This document shows, piece after piece, positions 15,088-22,322 of a stretch of 22,322 bases of DNA. Source of the DNA: an uncultured Prevotella sp. (GTDB lineage Bacteria > Bacteroidota > Bacteroidia > Bacteroidales > Bacteroidaceae). Numbering within the stretch: position 1 is the stretch's first letter; each line of letters begins with the position of its first letter. Position numbers and translations under genes: made by a program. The DNA is taken from assembly GCA_900548195.1 (NCBI GenBank), contig URJQ01000039.1:1-22322 (forward strand). The letters run 5' to 3'. The notes under the pieces are model-generated. The model saw nothing but the letters and a program-made list of their open reading frames with translations. It was not told where the DNA came from and searched no databases.

Positions 15088-15567
15088 TTATTCTCGTGCG
15101 TAATCCACGAAAGAGTAGCGAAAGGCATGCTTCTCGTCGATGTCGTGGTCTTCTCGCGCTGATTCTTTCCAGTCGGAGTAGTCAGGAAAGAAGGTGTCTG
15201 CCTGAGCAGGAGTGTCGTGTATCTCTGTGAGGCAGAGACGATCAGCGAGTGGAAGGGCTTGATTATATACCGAAGCTCCACCTATTATATATATATCCTC
15301 GTCTGGCGTGCAATGACTGAGTGCTTCCTCAAGGGAAGGATAGACGTCACAGCCTGGCAATTCACTGACTGAGCGTGAGAGAACCACGTTGCGACGGTTT
15401 GGCAATGCGCCTTTCGGCAGTGAGTCGAAGGTGTTGCGTCCCATTATTATTGTGTGGCCCGTGGTAAGAGCTTTGAAGCGTTTGAGGTCGTTTGGGAGCC
15501 AGTATATGAGTTTGTTCTCATTGCCTATGGCGTTGTTTTGGGCTACTGCTGCTATTATGTTTATCAT
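15088..15567 (-). CDS. folA: Dihydrofolate reductase
   Basis: 159 residues, the normal length for bacterial DHFR. It reduces dihydrofolate to tetrahydrofolate with NADPH in the cytoplasm. MINIIAAVAQNNAIGNENKL is the usual N-terminal strand and Met20-type loop. LPNDLKRFK supplies the substrate-binding acid (Asp) and helix. IIMGRNTFDSLP and NVVLSRS are NADPH-binding segments, and IYIIGGASVYNQALPLADR is the conserved GG-x-x-(I/V)Y motif. FPDYSDWKE and YSFVDYAR form the C-terminal strands. The gene follows thyA on the same strand after a 207-nt spacer full of short-period repeats, so co-transcription is likely but could be modulated there. Its partner ThyA produces the dihydrofolate it recycles. 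Confidence 0.95.
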   Translation of the reverse strand: MINIIAAVAQNNAIGNENKLIYWLPNDLKRFKALTTGHTIIMGRNTFDSLPKGALPNRRNVVLSRSVSELPGCDVYPSLEEALSHCTPDEDIYIIGGASVYNQALPLADRLCLTEIHDTPAQADTFFPDYSDWKESAREDHDIDEKHAFRYSFVDYARE

Positions 15568-15615
15568 GTTTATGATTGTTTTTTCTTGATTATATCAGCC
15601 GGCGGGAGTAAATGA

Positions 15616-15687
15616 AGAATGTAGAATGTAGAATGAAGAATGGGAGTTACGTTTCTTTTAGTGAAAAGTGAAAAGTGAAAAGTGAAA
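15616..15687. repeat. Two heptamer arrays between thyA and folA
   Basis: 15616-15643 holds AGAATGT, AGAATGT, AGAATGA and AGAATGG, followed by GAGTTAC as at 14522-14528. 15660-15687 holds four perfect AGTGAAA units. Both have a period of exactly 7. Confidence 0.65.
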
Positions 15688-15711
15688 AATCGCGCTGACG
15701 CAGTATGGAGA

Positions 15712-15769
15712 CCGCAAGCGAATGAAGCTAATCTCCTATTCCCTAATACCTATTCCCTATTACCTAAGA
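15712..15769. repeat. CCGCAAGCGAA element with CCTATTC heptamer array
   Basis: CCGCAAGCGAA (15712-15722, also at 12536-12546) is followed by five heptamers at 15735-15769: CCTATTC, CCTAATA, CCTATTC, CCTATTA and CCTAAGA. The array ends 5 nt from the thyA stop codon. Confidence 0.6.
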
Positions 15770-15774
15770 GATGG

Positions 15775-16581
15775 CTATACGGAGACTTCTGCCTTGATAT
15801 GAGGCCAAGGATTGTAGTCGATGAGCTCGAAGTCTTCGTATTTGAAAGAGAAAAGGTCCTTGACGTCAGGGTTTATCTTCATCTTAGGGAGAGGACGTGG
15901 CGTGCGTGACAACTGGAGATTGGCTTGCTCTATGTGGTTGAGATAGAGATGAGTATCGCCAGTGGTGTGGATAAACTCGCCGCATTCCAAGCCAGTTACC
16001 TGCGCCATCATCTGCAGAAGGAGGGCGTAGGAAGCGATATTGAATGGCACTCCGAGGAAAGTGTCTGCGCTACGCTGATACAACTGGAGTGAAAGCTTGC
16101 CGTTTGCCACATAGAATTGGAACATGGTGTGGCAAGGAGGCAACGCCATATAGTCGGTCTGACCAGGATGCCACGCGCATACTATCATGCGTCGGCTGTC
16201 AGGATTATGCTTGATCTGATGGAGCACATCCTTTATTTGATCTACTACGACGCGGTTTCCGTCCTTGTCGAGAGTCTCAAAGGCACGCCATTGCTTGCCA
16301 TAGACAGGACCGAGCTCGCCGTTTTCGTCCGCCCATTCATTCCATATACGCACTCCATGCTCCTGAAGGTACTTCACGTTAGTATCGCCATTCAGGAACC
16401 AGAGCAATTCATAAATGATGGATTTGAGATGCAGTTTCTTGGTAGTAAGGAGCGGAAAGCCTTCAGAAAGGTCAAAGCGCATCTGATGTCCGAAGATGCT
16501 TTTGGTGCCAGTGCCAGTGCGGTCTGTCTTTTCCACGCCTTCGGTAAGAATTCTATTAAGTAAGTCGAGATATTGTTTCAT
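15775..16581 (-). CDS. thyA: Thymidylate synthase
   Basis: 268 residues, close to the 264 of the E. coli enzyme and colinear with it. It methylates dUMP to dTMP using methylene-tetrahydrofolate and releases dihydrofolate. KTDRTGTGTKSIFGHQMRF binds the phosphate through its Arg. ELLWFLNGDTN, WADENGELGPVYGKQWR and DSRRMIV follow in order. MALPPCHTMFQFYV contains the catalytic Cys150, and RSADTFLGVPFNIASYALL and GDTHLYLNH bind dUMP and folate. The C-terminus IKAEVSV is the usual mobile tail. It starts 4 nt after the Lrp-type regulator gene stops, so the two are probably co-transcribed and translationally linked. All key residues are present and nothing suggests inactivation. Confidence 0.97.
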   Translation of the reverse strand: MKQYLDLLNRILTEGVEKTDRTGTGTKSIFGHQMRFDLSEGFPLLTTKKLHLKSIIYELLWFLNGDTNVKYLQEHGVRIWNEWADENGELGPVYGKQWRAFETLDKDGNRVVVDQIKDVLHQIKHNPDSRRMIVCAWHPGQTDYMALPPCHTMFQFYVANGKLSLQLYQRSADTFLGVPFNIASYALLLQMMAQVTGLECGEFIHTTGDTHLYLNHIEQANLQLSRTPRPLPKMKINPDVKDLFSFKYEDFELIDYNPWPHIKAEVSV

Positions 16582-16585
16582 GGTT

Positions 16586-17080
16586 TTATATCAGGTCATC
16601 ATCATCATCGTCATCATCTTTTCTATCCACAATAGTGATAGGACGATTGATGGCTTCATTGAATGAAATGATAGTCTCGGAGCGAGAAAGCCCGAGAGGC
16701 TGTAGCTTGTCATGAATGACATTGAGAAGGTGGTGGTTATTATAAGCATAGAGCTTGATAAACATATCGTATCCGCCAGTGGTGTAATGACATTCCACCA
16801 CCTCTGGAATCTTACGCAGTTCCTCCACTACATCGTCGAATTTCTCCGGATCTTTCAGGTAAAGTCCGATGAAAGCGCAGGTCTCATAGCCTATTTTCTC
16901 AGGGTCAATATTAAACTGGCTACCTTTGAGTATGCCGATGTTGGTCAGTTTCTGTATGCGCTGATGAATAGCGGCACCACTCACATTGCATGCGCGAGCC
17001 ACTTCAAGGAAAGGAATTCGTGCGTCCGCAATAACGAGTTCGAGTATTTTCTTGTCTAATGCGTCTAATCTGTGAGCCAT
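16586..17080 (-). CDS. Lrp/AsnC-family transcriptional regulator
   Basis: 164 residues. LDALDKKILELVIADARIPF and VARACNVSGAAIHQRIQKL form the N-terminal helix-turn-helix of Lrp/AsnC proteins. GILKGSQFNIDPEKIGY is the linker. From about residue 68 the RAM effector domain follows, with VVECHYTTGGYDMFIKLYA (the G-x-YD-x-x-(I/L) signature) and ETIISFNEAINRPI. Such proteins bind DNA as dimers to octamers, often with an amino acid as ligand. The last residues are KDDDDDDDDLI: a tail of eight Asp from a GAT/GAC trinucleotide run, unusual for the family. The gene heads the thyA cluster and has its own promoter, overlapping a divergent one, so it may regulate itself. The ligand cannot be told. Confidence 0.9.
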   Translation of the reverse strand: MAHRLDALDKKILELVIADARIPFLEVARACNVSGAAIHQRIQKLTNIGILKGSQFNIDPEKIGYETCAFIGLYLKDPEKFDDVVEELRKIPEVVECHYTTGGYDMFIKLYAYNNHHLLNVIHDKLQPLGLSRSETIISFNEAINRPITIVDRKDDDDDDDDLI

Positions 17081-17213
17081 TTCTTTAGAGGTTGTTGGTT
17101 CTTATGTTTTGAAATATAAATCGCAGAAAAACGAAAAGGATAACTCTTTTTGCCGATTATTCCTAACAATCTGTATTCCAGAACATATTGTTTGGTTACT
17201 ATCTACTTGGTTG

Positions 17214-17245
17214 CAAAATTACATTAAATTACGGAAAAAACCAAA
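17214..17245 (-). promoter_or_regulatory. Promoter of the lrp-thyA cluster
   Basis: On the minus strand TTTG (17245-17242), a 20-nt spacer and TAATTTTG (17221-17214) match the consensus. Transcription would start near 17208, giving a leader of about 130 nt before the ATG at 17080. Confidence 0.6.
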
Positions 17246-17261
17246 AAGTTTTATTATTTTA

Positions 17262-17292
17262 TTTGTAAATTCATTATAATTTGCTACTTTTG
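17262..17292 (+). promoter_or_regulatory. Promoter of the M18 aminopeptidase gene
   Basis: TTTG (17262-17265), a 19-nt spacer and TACTTTTG (17285-17292) match the Bacteroidetes consensus with no mismatch. Its -33 box lies 16 nt from that of the divergent lrp promoter. A regulator bound between them could affect both. Confidence 0.75.
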
Positions 17293-17344
17293 TAGCCTAA
17301 AACCATTTCAATAGTAAAACAAAAGTAACCAAAAATCTAAAATA

Positions 17345-18643
17345 ATGAACTACTCAAAAGATTTGATAGACTTCCTAAATGTCTCTCCAGTGAATTTCCA
17401 TGCAGTGAAGGAAGTGGCTCGCAGACTCGATAATGCTGGCTATAAGTATCTCTCAGCAGAGGAAAAGTTGGGTGAAGTGAAAGCTGGTGATAAATTCTAT
17501 GTCACAAAGAATGACTCTTCCATCTACGCATTCCAGATAGGTAAGCAAACTCTTGGCGAGGCTGGATTCCATATTATCTGCGCACATTCCGACTCTCCTA
17601 CCTTCCGTATCAAGCCTAATGCTGAGATGACATGCGAGAGAGGAATGACAAAGCTCAACACAGAGGTCTATGGTGGTCCGATAATGAGCACATGGTTTGA
17701 CCGTCCACTCAGCATCGCTGGTCGCGTAATCATTAAGACTGATGACGTGATGCACCCTGAGACACGTCTCCTGAAGGTGGAACGCCCAGTATTGCTCATC
17801 CCTAATCTTGCCATACATTTCAATCGTCAGGTGAATGATGGCGTGAAACTGAGTAAGCAGAAGGACATGTTGCCAATCATCGGAATCGTCAATGACGAAC
17901 TGGAAAAGGGCAATATGCTCATGAATCTTATCTGCTCAGAACTTGATGTGCAGAAGAGTGACATCCTCGATTTCGACCTTTACCTCTATGATGTGACTCC
18001 TGCTTGTCTCGTAGGTGTCCATGATGAGTTTATTTCTGCCGGAAGAATCGACGACCTCAGTATGGTACATGCAGGATTGGCTGCCCTTTTGGCTGATACA
18101 GAGACCGTTCCGGAGACCACAAAGGTGCTCGCTATCTTCGACAATGAGGAGACAGGTTCGCAGACAAAGCAGGGTGCAGGCTCGCCATTCCTCGCTTCTT
18201 TCATCCAGCGTATCGTCCTCGCACAAGGCGAAACCACAGAAGATTATTTCCGCAGCATAGAGAAGGCATTCATGATAAGTGCTGACAATGCACACGCTTG
18301 GCATCCAAACTACTCTGAGAAGTATGACCCAACTAACCATCCAGTGCTTGGTGGAGGCCCTGTTATCAAGTTTAATGCTGCTCAGAAGTACGCTTCTGAT
18401 GCCGTTTCTGCCTCTATCTTTGCAGGATTGTGCGATAAGGCTGGCGTTCCAGTACAGCGTTTCGTAAACCATAGCGATGTGGCTGGTGGCAGCACTCTCG
18501 GTAATATCCTTGCTTCTTCACTCCCTCTCAAGGGCGTAGATATGGGTAATCCTATCATCGGAATGCATAGTGCGCGTGAGACTGGCGCCGCTATCGACCA
18601 GGAATACTGCGTCCGCGCATTCATCGAGTTCTACAAGAACTAA
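17345..18643 (+). CDS. M18-family metalloaminopeptidase (aspartyl aminopeptidase-like)
   Basis: 432 residues, typical for M18 enzymes, which form tetrahedral dodecamers in the cytoplasm and remove N-terminal residues from peptides using two zinc ions. ICAHSDSPTFRIKP carries the first metal His81 and Asp83. GRIDDLSMVHAGL supplies the bridging Asp. FDNEETGSQTKQGAGSPF contains the catalytic/metal Glu pair. SADNAHAWHPNY and HSDVAGGSTLG follow, and GMHSARETGA holds the final metal His. TEVYGGPIMSTWFDRPLSIAGR is the family-typical dimer-domain entry. No signal peptide is present. ATG 17345 lies about 45 nt after the predicted transcription start. Preference for acidic N-terminal residues is family knowledge, not visible here. 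Confidence 0.92.
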   Translation: MNYSKDLIDFLNVSPVNFHAVKEVARRLDNAGYKYLSAEEKLGEVKAGDKFYVTKNDSSIYAFQIGKQTLGEAGFHIICAHSDSPTFRIKPNAEMTCERGMTKLNTEVYGGPIMSTWFDRPLSIAGRVIIKTDDVMHPETRLLKVERPVLLIPNLAIHFNRQVNDGVKLSKQKDMLPIIGIVNDELEKGNMLMNLICSELDVQKSDILDFDLYLYDVTPACLVGVHDEFISAGRIDDLSMVHAGLAALLADTETVPETTKVLAIFDNEETGSQTKQGAGSPFLASFIQRIVLAQGETTEDYFRSIEKAFMISADNAHAWHPNYSEKYDPTNHPVLGGGPVIKFNAAQKYASDAVSASIFAGLCDKAGVPVQRFVNHSDVAGGSTLGNILASSLPLKGVDMGNPIIGMHSARETGAAIDQEYCVRAFIEFYKN

Positions 18644-18683
18644 GCGTTTTGCCTCCTAATAGTTCATCGAGGCATAGATAAGT

Positions 18684-18769
18684 ATAGTTGTTTTGTCGTT
18701 TTGTAGTTTGCATGAAAGACGGAAATACCATAAGGCTGATGTCAAATTACCAAACGACAAAACAACTAT
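18684..18769. repeat. 27-bp inverted repeat built of GTNGTTTN octamers
   Basis: Arms at 18684-18710 and 18743-18769 pair at 25 of 27 positions around a 32-nt loop. The left arm reads ATA, then GTTGTTTT, GTCGTTTT and GTAGTTTG. It lies between the stop of the aminopeptidase gene (18643) and the GH97 start, so it could end the first transcript. It is related to 1016-1116. Confidence 0.65.
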
Positions 18770-18844
18770 TCATGTGTCATTCACACCAACACAAATCATA
18801 AAAGAAAGAATTTCTGACTCAAATAATCAAGCGGGCAACGCTTG

Positions 18845-20839
18845 ATGAAAATAGGTATTATGCAAAAAAGTATTGTATTAGCAATGGCATCCCTCCTCGC
18901 AATGGGAGTGAACGCGGAGACAAGGAAAGTGTCTTCGCCTGACGGCAGGATGCAGGTAAGCATCATCGCTGAGAATGGCACGCTAAATTATGAGGTGTCT
19001 TATGACGGTAAAACTATCTTACAGCCATCATCCCTCGGACTAAAAACCGATATGGGAGACTACAGTCAGAACCTTACAGCCACGAAATGGACTGAGAGTA
19101 AGGTGGACGAAACCTACACTATGTCGCGCACTAAGGCTTCAAAGGTGAATTATCAAGCCAATGTAATGGCGGTGGAAATGAAGTCTGAAAAGTGTCCTTA
19201 CACCATGACTGTGGTAATGCAAGTGAGCAATAATGACATCGCATATAAGTATCAGTTGGGTGGTTCCGACAATTCTTCGAAAGATGAGCCACGCCGTGCC
19301 ACGATTGTCTCCGAGACTTCATCATTCCGTTTCCCTGACCAGACCACCACATTCCTATGTCCTCAGATAGGGGGAACGCATCAGGGATGGATGAGCACTA
19401 AGCCAAGTTATGAAGAAGAGTATGTTATTGATGCTCCGATGACCGATAAGTCAAAGTTTGGTCTCGGATATACATTCCCTTGTCTCTTCAAAGTAGGGAA
19501 TGATGGATGGGTACTTGTCAGCGAGACAGGCGTGGGAAGCAATTATTGCGGTTCGCGTCTCTCCGACTTTGATGCCAAAAAAGGATATACAGTAGCTTAC
19601 CCTTCACTCGATGAATACCATGGTCTTGGCTCCTATGCTCCAGCTATATCCCTTCCAGGTGAGACTCCTTGGCGCACCATCACCGTGGGTTCAGACCTCA
19701 AACCTATCGTAGAGACCACTATAAGCTATGATGTGGTGAAGCCTATGTATGAACCACGCGAAGCATACAAGCCGGGACGTTACACCTGGAGCTGGCTTAT
19801 ATGGCAGGATAACTCCATCAATTATGACGATCAGGTGAAGTTTGTGGACCTCGCAGCCGAGATGGGATATGAGTATTGCCTTGTGGATAATTATTGGGAC
19901 ACAAGAATTGGACGTGAAGGCATAGAGAAACTGAGCAAATATGCACAGAGTAAGGGCGTCGCACTGATGATGTGGTACAACAGTAACGGATATGCCAATG
20001 ATGCTCCGCAAGGTCCTCGCGACTGCATGAAGACCAGCATACAGCGTGAAAGGGAAATGGCTTGGCTTGAGAAAATCGGCGTTAAGGGCATTAAAGTTGA
20101 CTTTTTTGCGGGTGATAAGCAAGAGACAATGCAGCAATATGAGGACATTCTCTCCGACGCTAACCGTCATGGATTGCAAGTAATCTTCCATGGTTGCACC
20201 CTTCCACGAGGTTGGGAGCGTATGTATCCTAACTATGTGTCTTCAGAAGCAGTGCTTGCATCGGAGAATGTCTTTTTCTCTGACCATCATGCACGAAGAG
20301 AAGGCTTCGAACTTACCATGCATCCATTCTGCCGTAATGCGGTGGCAAGCATGGATTGGGGCGGCACTATCATGAATAAGTATATCAGTAAGGACAATAA
20401 AAGCCGTCATCAGCGTTATACTACTGATGTTTTCGAGATTGCAAGTGCAATAGTTAATCAGGCAAGTGTGCAGTGTATTGCCATCCAGCCAAACAATCTT
20501 ACGGAGCTTCCACAGTTTGAACTCGACCTTCTAAAGGCGATGCCTACCACTTGGGACGAGACAAAGTTTATCGAAGGTTATCCTTCCAAGTATGTCATAA
20601 TGGCTCGCCGTACTGGTGATGACTGGTATGTCGTAGGTCTTAATGGTACAGACAAGCCGATTACAACTACGCTTTTGCTCCCAGAGTTTGCCGGTAAGGA
20701 GGTGTCACTCTATGCTGATAATGCAAAGAAAAAGGCTGGCGAGACCGTCGCTTCCTCATTCCTCAAGAAGGTAAAGGTGGGTAAGAACGGAAAGGTAAAG
20801 GTGACAATGCAGCCTTTAGGTGGCTTGATCATCAAGTAA
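18845..20839 (+). CDS. Glycoside hydrolase family 97, retaining type (alpha-galactosidase-like)
   Basis: 664 residues from ATG 18845; a second candidate ATG at 18860 directly precedes MQKSIVLAMASLLAMGVNA, a signal peptide probably cut after NA. The N-terminal beta-supersandwich domain occupies about 25-300 (KVSSPDGRMQVSI is typical). A (beta/alpha)8 domain follows (TWSWLIWQDNSINYDDQVKF, then EYCLVDNYWD), with a C-terminal beta domain from about 570. KGIKVDFFAGD holds Asp420 (numbered from the TTG at 18842), at the position of the nucleophile of retaining GH97 enzymes; inverting SusB-type members lack it. NYVSSEAVLASEN holds the likely acid/base Glu. A periplasmic, calcium-dependent enzyme removing alpha-linked sugar, most likely galactose, is expected. 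No SusC/SusD pair is nearby, so it is not in a visible polysaccharide utilization locus. Confidence 0.88.
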   Translation: MKIGIMQKSIVLAMASLLAMGVNAETRKVSSPDGRMQVSIIAENGTLNYEVSYDGKTILQPSSLGLKTDMGDYSQNLTATKWTESKVDETYTMSRTKASKVNYQANVMAVEMKSEKCPYTMTVVMQVSNNDIAYKYQLGGSDNSSKDEPRRATIVSETSSFRFPDQTTTFLCPQIGGTHQGWMSTKPSYEEEYVIDAPMTDKSKFGLGYTFPCLFKVGNDGWVLVSETGVGSNYCGSRLSDFDAKKGYTVAYPSLDEYHGLGSYAPAISLPGETPWRTITVGSDLKPIVETTISYDVVKPMYEPREAYKPGRYTWSWLIWQDNSINYDDQVKFVDLAAEMGYEYCLVDNYWDTRIGREGIEKLSKYAQSKGVALMMWYNSNGYANDAPQGPRDCMKTSIQREREMAWLEKIGVKGIKVDFFAGDKQETMQQYEDILSDANRHGLQVIFHGCTLPRGWERMYPNYVSSEAVLASENVFFSDHHARREGFELTMHPFCRNAVASMDWGGTIMNKYISKDNKSRHQRYTTDVFEIASAIVNQASVQCIAIQPNNLTELPQFELDLLKAMPTTWDETKFIEGYPSKYVIMARRTGDDWYVVGLNGTDKPITTTLLLPEFAGKEVSLYADNAKKKAGETVASSFLKKVKVGKNGKVKVTMQPLGGLIIK

Positions 20840-20844
20840 ACAAA

Positions 20845-20890
20845 CCACTTTATTGCCCTGATTGCTGGGCAATAAAGTGGCTTTTTCTTT
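20845..20890. terminator. Intrinsic terminator after the GH97 gene
   Basis: CCACTTTATTGCCC (20845-20858) and GGGCAATAAAGTGG (20867-20880) form a perfect 14-bp stem with an 8-nt loop, followed by CTTTTTCTTT. On the minus strand it is followed by TTTGTTTA, so it may also end the convergent nitrilase transcript. Confidence 0.9.
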
Positions 20891-20935
20891 CTGATTAAAT
20901 TGGAATAATGCCCCTCTCTTACGTTGGTTTGATGC

Positions 20936-21820
20936 CTATCGCCTGTCCATCAGTACTGGGAACTTCTCTCTGAAGGAGTATAGTTTGTCCATGTCGAGGT
21001 CGAATGTGCAGGTCATAACAGTGCTGTCATGGCATTCCGCAATAGTTTTGCCATAGGCATTGAATGCACATGTGCCTCCACTATATGAGCAGTTAGGGTC
21101 GTCGCCCGTGCGATTGACACCCAATACGTAGCATTGGTTCTCCAAAGCACGTGCTTTCAGGAGCGTGCGCCATACGTCAAGACGCGATGTAGGCCATGAG
21201 GCTACATAGATAGCGCAGTCGTAATCGTAGGATGGAGTATTGCTATTATGGGCAGAAACGCAGTCGGCAACGTCTGCTGGAATGTGGGAATCTTGAGCAA
21301 AAGCATTGCAATCATGGGCATTATCAATGCCTTTTTCACTGCAATATGCCAGAGTTGCCCCATTGCGTGAGAAGCAAGGGAAGCGCAGATCGTAGCATAT
21401 CTGGAGCAGGAATTTCACTCCGCGCCACTCCACTATAGTGCGATTATCGCCTGCGGTGTAAGCGAAATGCTCGTTGCCATAGGAGAAAAGGTGATGCTTA
21501 TCGTAGAAATAGGTATCAGATGGCGTAACGAAATAGAGGCGGTTACGGTAAGTTCCGTCCTCCGCTTTCACCGAAATACTTCCAGCAATGGCGCAATCCA
21601 GTCGCTCTGCCATGCTTTTCATCCAGCAGAGCGAATCATCTTGCTCGTAATTGTAGCCGTGGGCAATGAGCGAATCGGGGTTTCCGAAGCCAGTGTTCCA
21701 CATCTCCGGCAACACATATAAATCACTTGAAGGCGCATTGAGGATAGCCACCTCAGTGCGCCTTTTATTTACTGTAGGATTAGCCCAGCAGATATCCTGC
21801 TGTAAAAGGGTTATTTTCAC
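20936..21820 (-). CDS. Carbon-nitrogen hydrolase, omega-amidase (YafV/Nit2)-like, with an insertion
   Basis: 294 residues from a GTG start at 21820 that overlaps the stop of the ACT gene by 4 nt, indicating translational coupling. The nitrilase triad is present: Glu39 in VLPEMWNTGF, Lys108 in YDKHHLFSYGNE and Cys142 in LLQICYDLRFP. DCAIYVASWP, TLLKARALENQCYVLGVNR and YSGGTCAFNAYGK are also family segments. Members of this group hydrolyse alpha-keto acid omega-amides (for example ketoglutaramate from glutamine transamination) in the cytoplasm. Homologs of about 255-260 residues go almost directly from RFP-x-x-SRN to YDLAIYVA. Here about 44 residues rich in Cys, Asp, His and Asn (154-197) are inserted in frame. 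Activity therefore needs testing, but the triad is intact. Confidence 0.85.
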   Translation of the reverse strand: MKITLLQQDICWANPTVNKRRTEVAILNAPSSDLYVLPEMWNTGFGNPDSLIAHGYNYEQDDSLCWMKSMAERLDCAIAGSISVKAEDGTYRNRLYFVTPSDTYFYDKHHLFSYGNEHFAYTAGDNRTIVEWRGVKFLLQICYDLRFPCFSRNGATLAYCSEKGIDNAHDCNAFAQDSHIPADVADCVSAHNSNTPSYDYDCAIYVASWPTSRLDVWRTLLKARALENQCYVLGVNRTGDDPNCSYSGGTCAFNAYGKTIAECHDSTVMTCTFDLDMDKLYSFREKFPVLMDRR

Positions 21821-22227
21821 AGTTCGATTACGGATTTTAGTTTCTTGAGAGAGATAACCTCATTGGTTTTCTCAGTGTCTGACGTACGGAATATAAGCAC
21901 ACCTTTACCCTTGAGCAGGAAGGTGTAGATATAGGAAATGACTATTCCAGCCTCTGCCAGTTTGCGAAGTGTTGCAGCCATAGCGCCCGGTTCGTCATCC
22001 ACATAGAGTGCATATACGTCAGTGAGTTGGAGGTTGAAGCCCTCTTCTTTCAGTACGATATATGCCTTTTTAGGATTATCACAGATGACACGATATATGC
22101 CATAGTCCTGTGTATCAGCTATAGTGGAAGCAATAATCTGAATGCCAGCATTGCTCAGTTTGTCGAGAATCTTGATGAGCGACCCGCCCTTGTTCTCTAA
22201 GAAGATGGATAATTGCTTTATTGTCAT
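21817..22227 (-). CDS. Double ACT-domain protein
   Basis: 136 residues made of two ACT domains and nothing else. The first (about 1-65) begins MTIKQLSIFLENKGGSLIKI and includes IQIIASTIADTQDYGIYRVI. The second (about 68-136) includes VYALYVDDEPGAMAATLRKL and ISYIYTFLLKGKGVLIFRT. ACT domains bind amino acids and regulate enzymes; stand-alone double-ACT proteins of this length are commonly encoded next to phenylacetate-CoA ligase in Bacteroidetes, as is the case here, where the ligase gene ends 12 nt upstream. The likely role is sensing an aromatic or branched-chain amino acid for that enzyme. Its stop codon TGA overlaps the GTG start of the nitrilase gene, so the three genes look like one operon. 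Confidence 0.88.
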   Translation of the reverse strand: MTIKQLSIFLENKGGSLIKILDKLSNAGIQIIASTIADTQDYGIYRVICDNPKKAYIVLKEEGFNLQLTDVYALYVDDEPGAMAATLRKLAEAGIVISYIYTFLLKGKGVLIFRTSDTEKTNEVISLKKLKSVIEL

Positions 22228-22239
22228 AGTGATTCGATA

Positions 22240-22322
22240 TTATTGGTAAACAGTACGCTTGTCAATCACGCGGACAGCCTTGCCGTCGCTGACAGGTAGT
22301 GAGCCCTTAGGTACGAGCTTAA
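22240..22322 (-). CDS. paaK: Phenylacetate-CoA ligase, C-terminal end (partial)
   Basis: Only the last 27 codons lie in the window, ending with TAA at 22240-22242. They read KLVPKGSLPVSDGKAVRVID and then KRTVYQ. This matches the C-terminal end of phenylacetate-CoA ligases, where a P-x-G-(S/T)-(I/L)-P-x-S-x-GKA-x-RV-D segment contains the conserved lysine used in adenylation and shields the active site. The enzyme activates phenylacetate or related aryl acids with ATP and CoA. The rest of the gene lies beyond the window edge. The 12-nt gap to the ACT gene supports an operon. The call rests on a short segment plus the neighbouring ACT gene. Confidence 0.75.
   Translation of the reverse strand, partial: KLVPKGSLPVSDGKAVRVIDKRTVYQ

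Noticed and set aside
17936..18472. A 178-codon minus-strand frame inside the aminopeptidase gene
   Set aside because: It is antisense to a complete M18 enzyme with all metal-binding motifs.

Overview
The window looks like a chromosomal segment of a Bacteroidales bacterium, most likely Prevotellaceae. The evidence is the gene content (fimbrillin-like surface proteins, a GH97 glycosidase, Prevotella-style C-terminal signals), promoters of the Bacteroidetes type (TTTG, then 19-20 nt, then TAnnTTTG), and long AT-rich intergenic regions carrying short-period repeats. This assignment is inference from family knowledge; no database search was run.

Layout. (1) 1-800: a truncated LysR regulator runs directly into the truncated end of an opposing two-gene module, a small HTH regulator and the N-terminal part of a probable restriction-modification DNA methyltransferase. 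This looks like a degraded or rearranged remnant. (2) 798-1114: a repeat-rich spacer. (3) 1115-12230, minus strand: a four-gene cluster read from 12230 downwards. It encodes three fimbrillin-like exported proteins (one with a Sec signal, two lipoproteins) and then a 2510-residue secreted multidomain protein with a pectin methylesterase domain. One good promoter lies upstream, at 12322-12353. (4) 12576-13478, plus: prmC (release factor methyltransferase), sharing a palindromic terminator with a convergent small lysozyme-like protein (13499-13924). (5) 13925-15087: a long non-coding stretch with a promoter, an interrupted small reading frame and a dense cluster of hairpins. (6) 15088-17080, minus: lrp-type regulator, thyA and folA, forming a thymidylate/folate cluster. 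(7) 17345-20839, plus: an M18 aminopeptidase with a textbook promoter, then a GH97 retaining glycosidase ending in a strong terminator. (8) 20936-22322, minus: phenylacetate-CoA ligase (partial), a double-ACT protein and an omega-amidase-like nitrilase, tightly packed as an operon.

How the genes work together. ThyA turns dUMP into dTMP and oxidises the folate cofactor to dihydrofolate, which FolA reduces again. The Lrp-type gene ends 4 nt before thyA, so it is probably co-transcribed. The ACT and PaaK pair is probably linked to aryl-acid or aromatic amino acid metabolism. The fimbrillin-like cluster probably builds a cell-surface structure that displays or accompanies a giant pectin-modifying protein; this is the most distinctive accessory locus here.

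The non-coding DNA is unusual. Four heptamer arrays (4-5 units of 7 bp), two inverted repeats whose arms are made of GTNGTTTN octamers, three hairpins with a constant TTCCA loop but different paired stems, and a 23-bp perfect inverted repeat inside a hairpin cluster all lie between genes.
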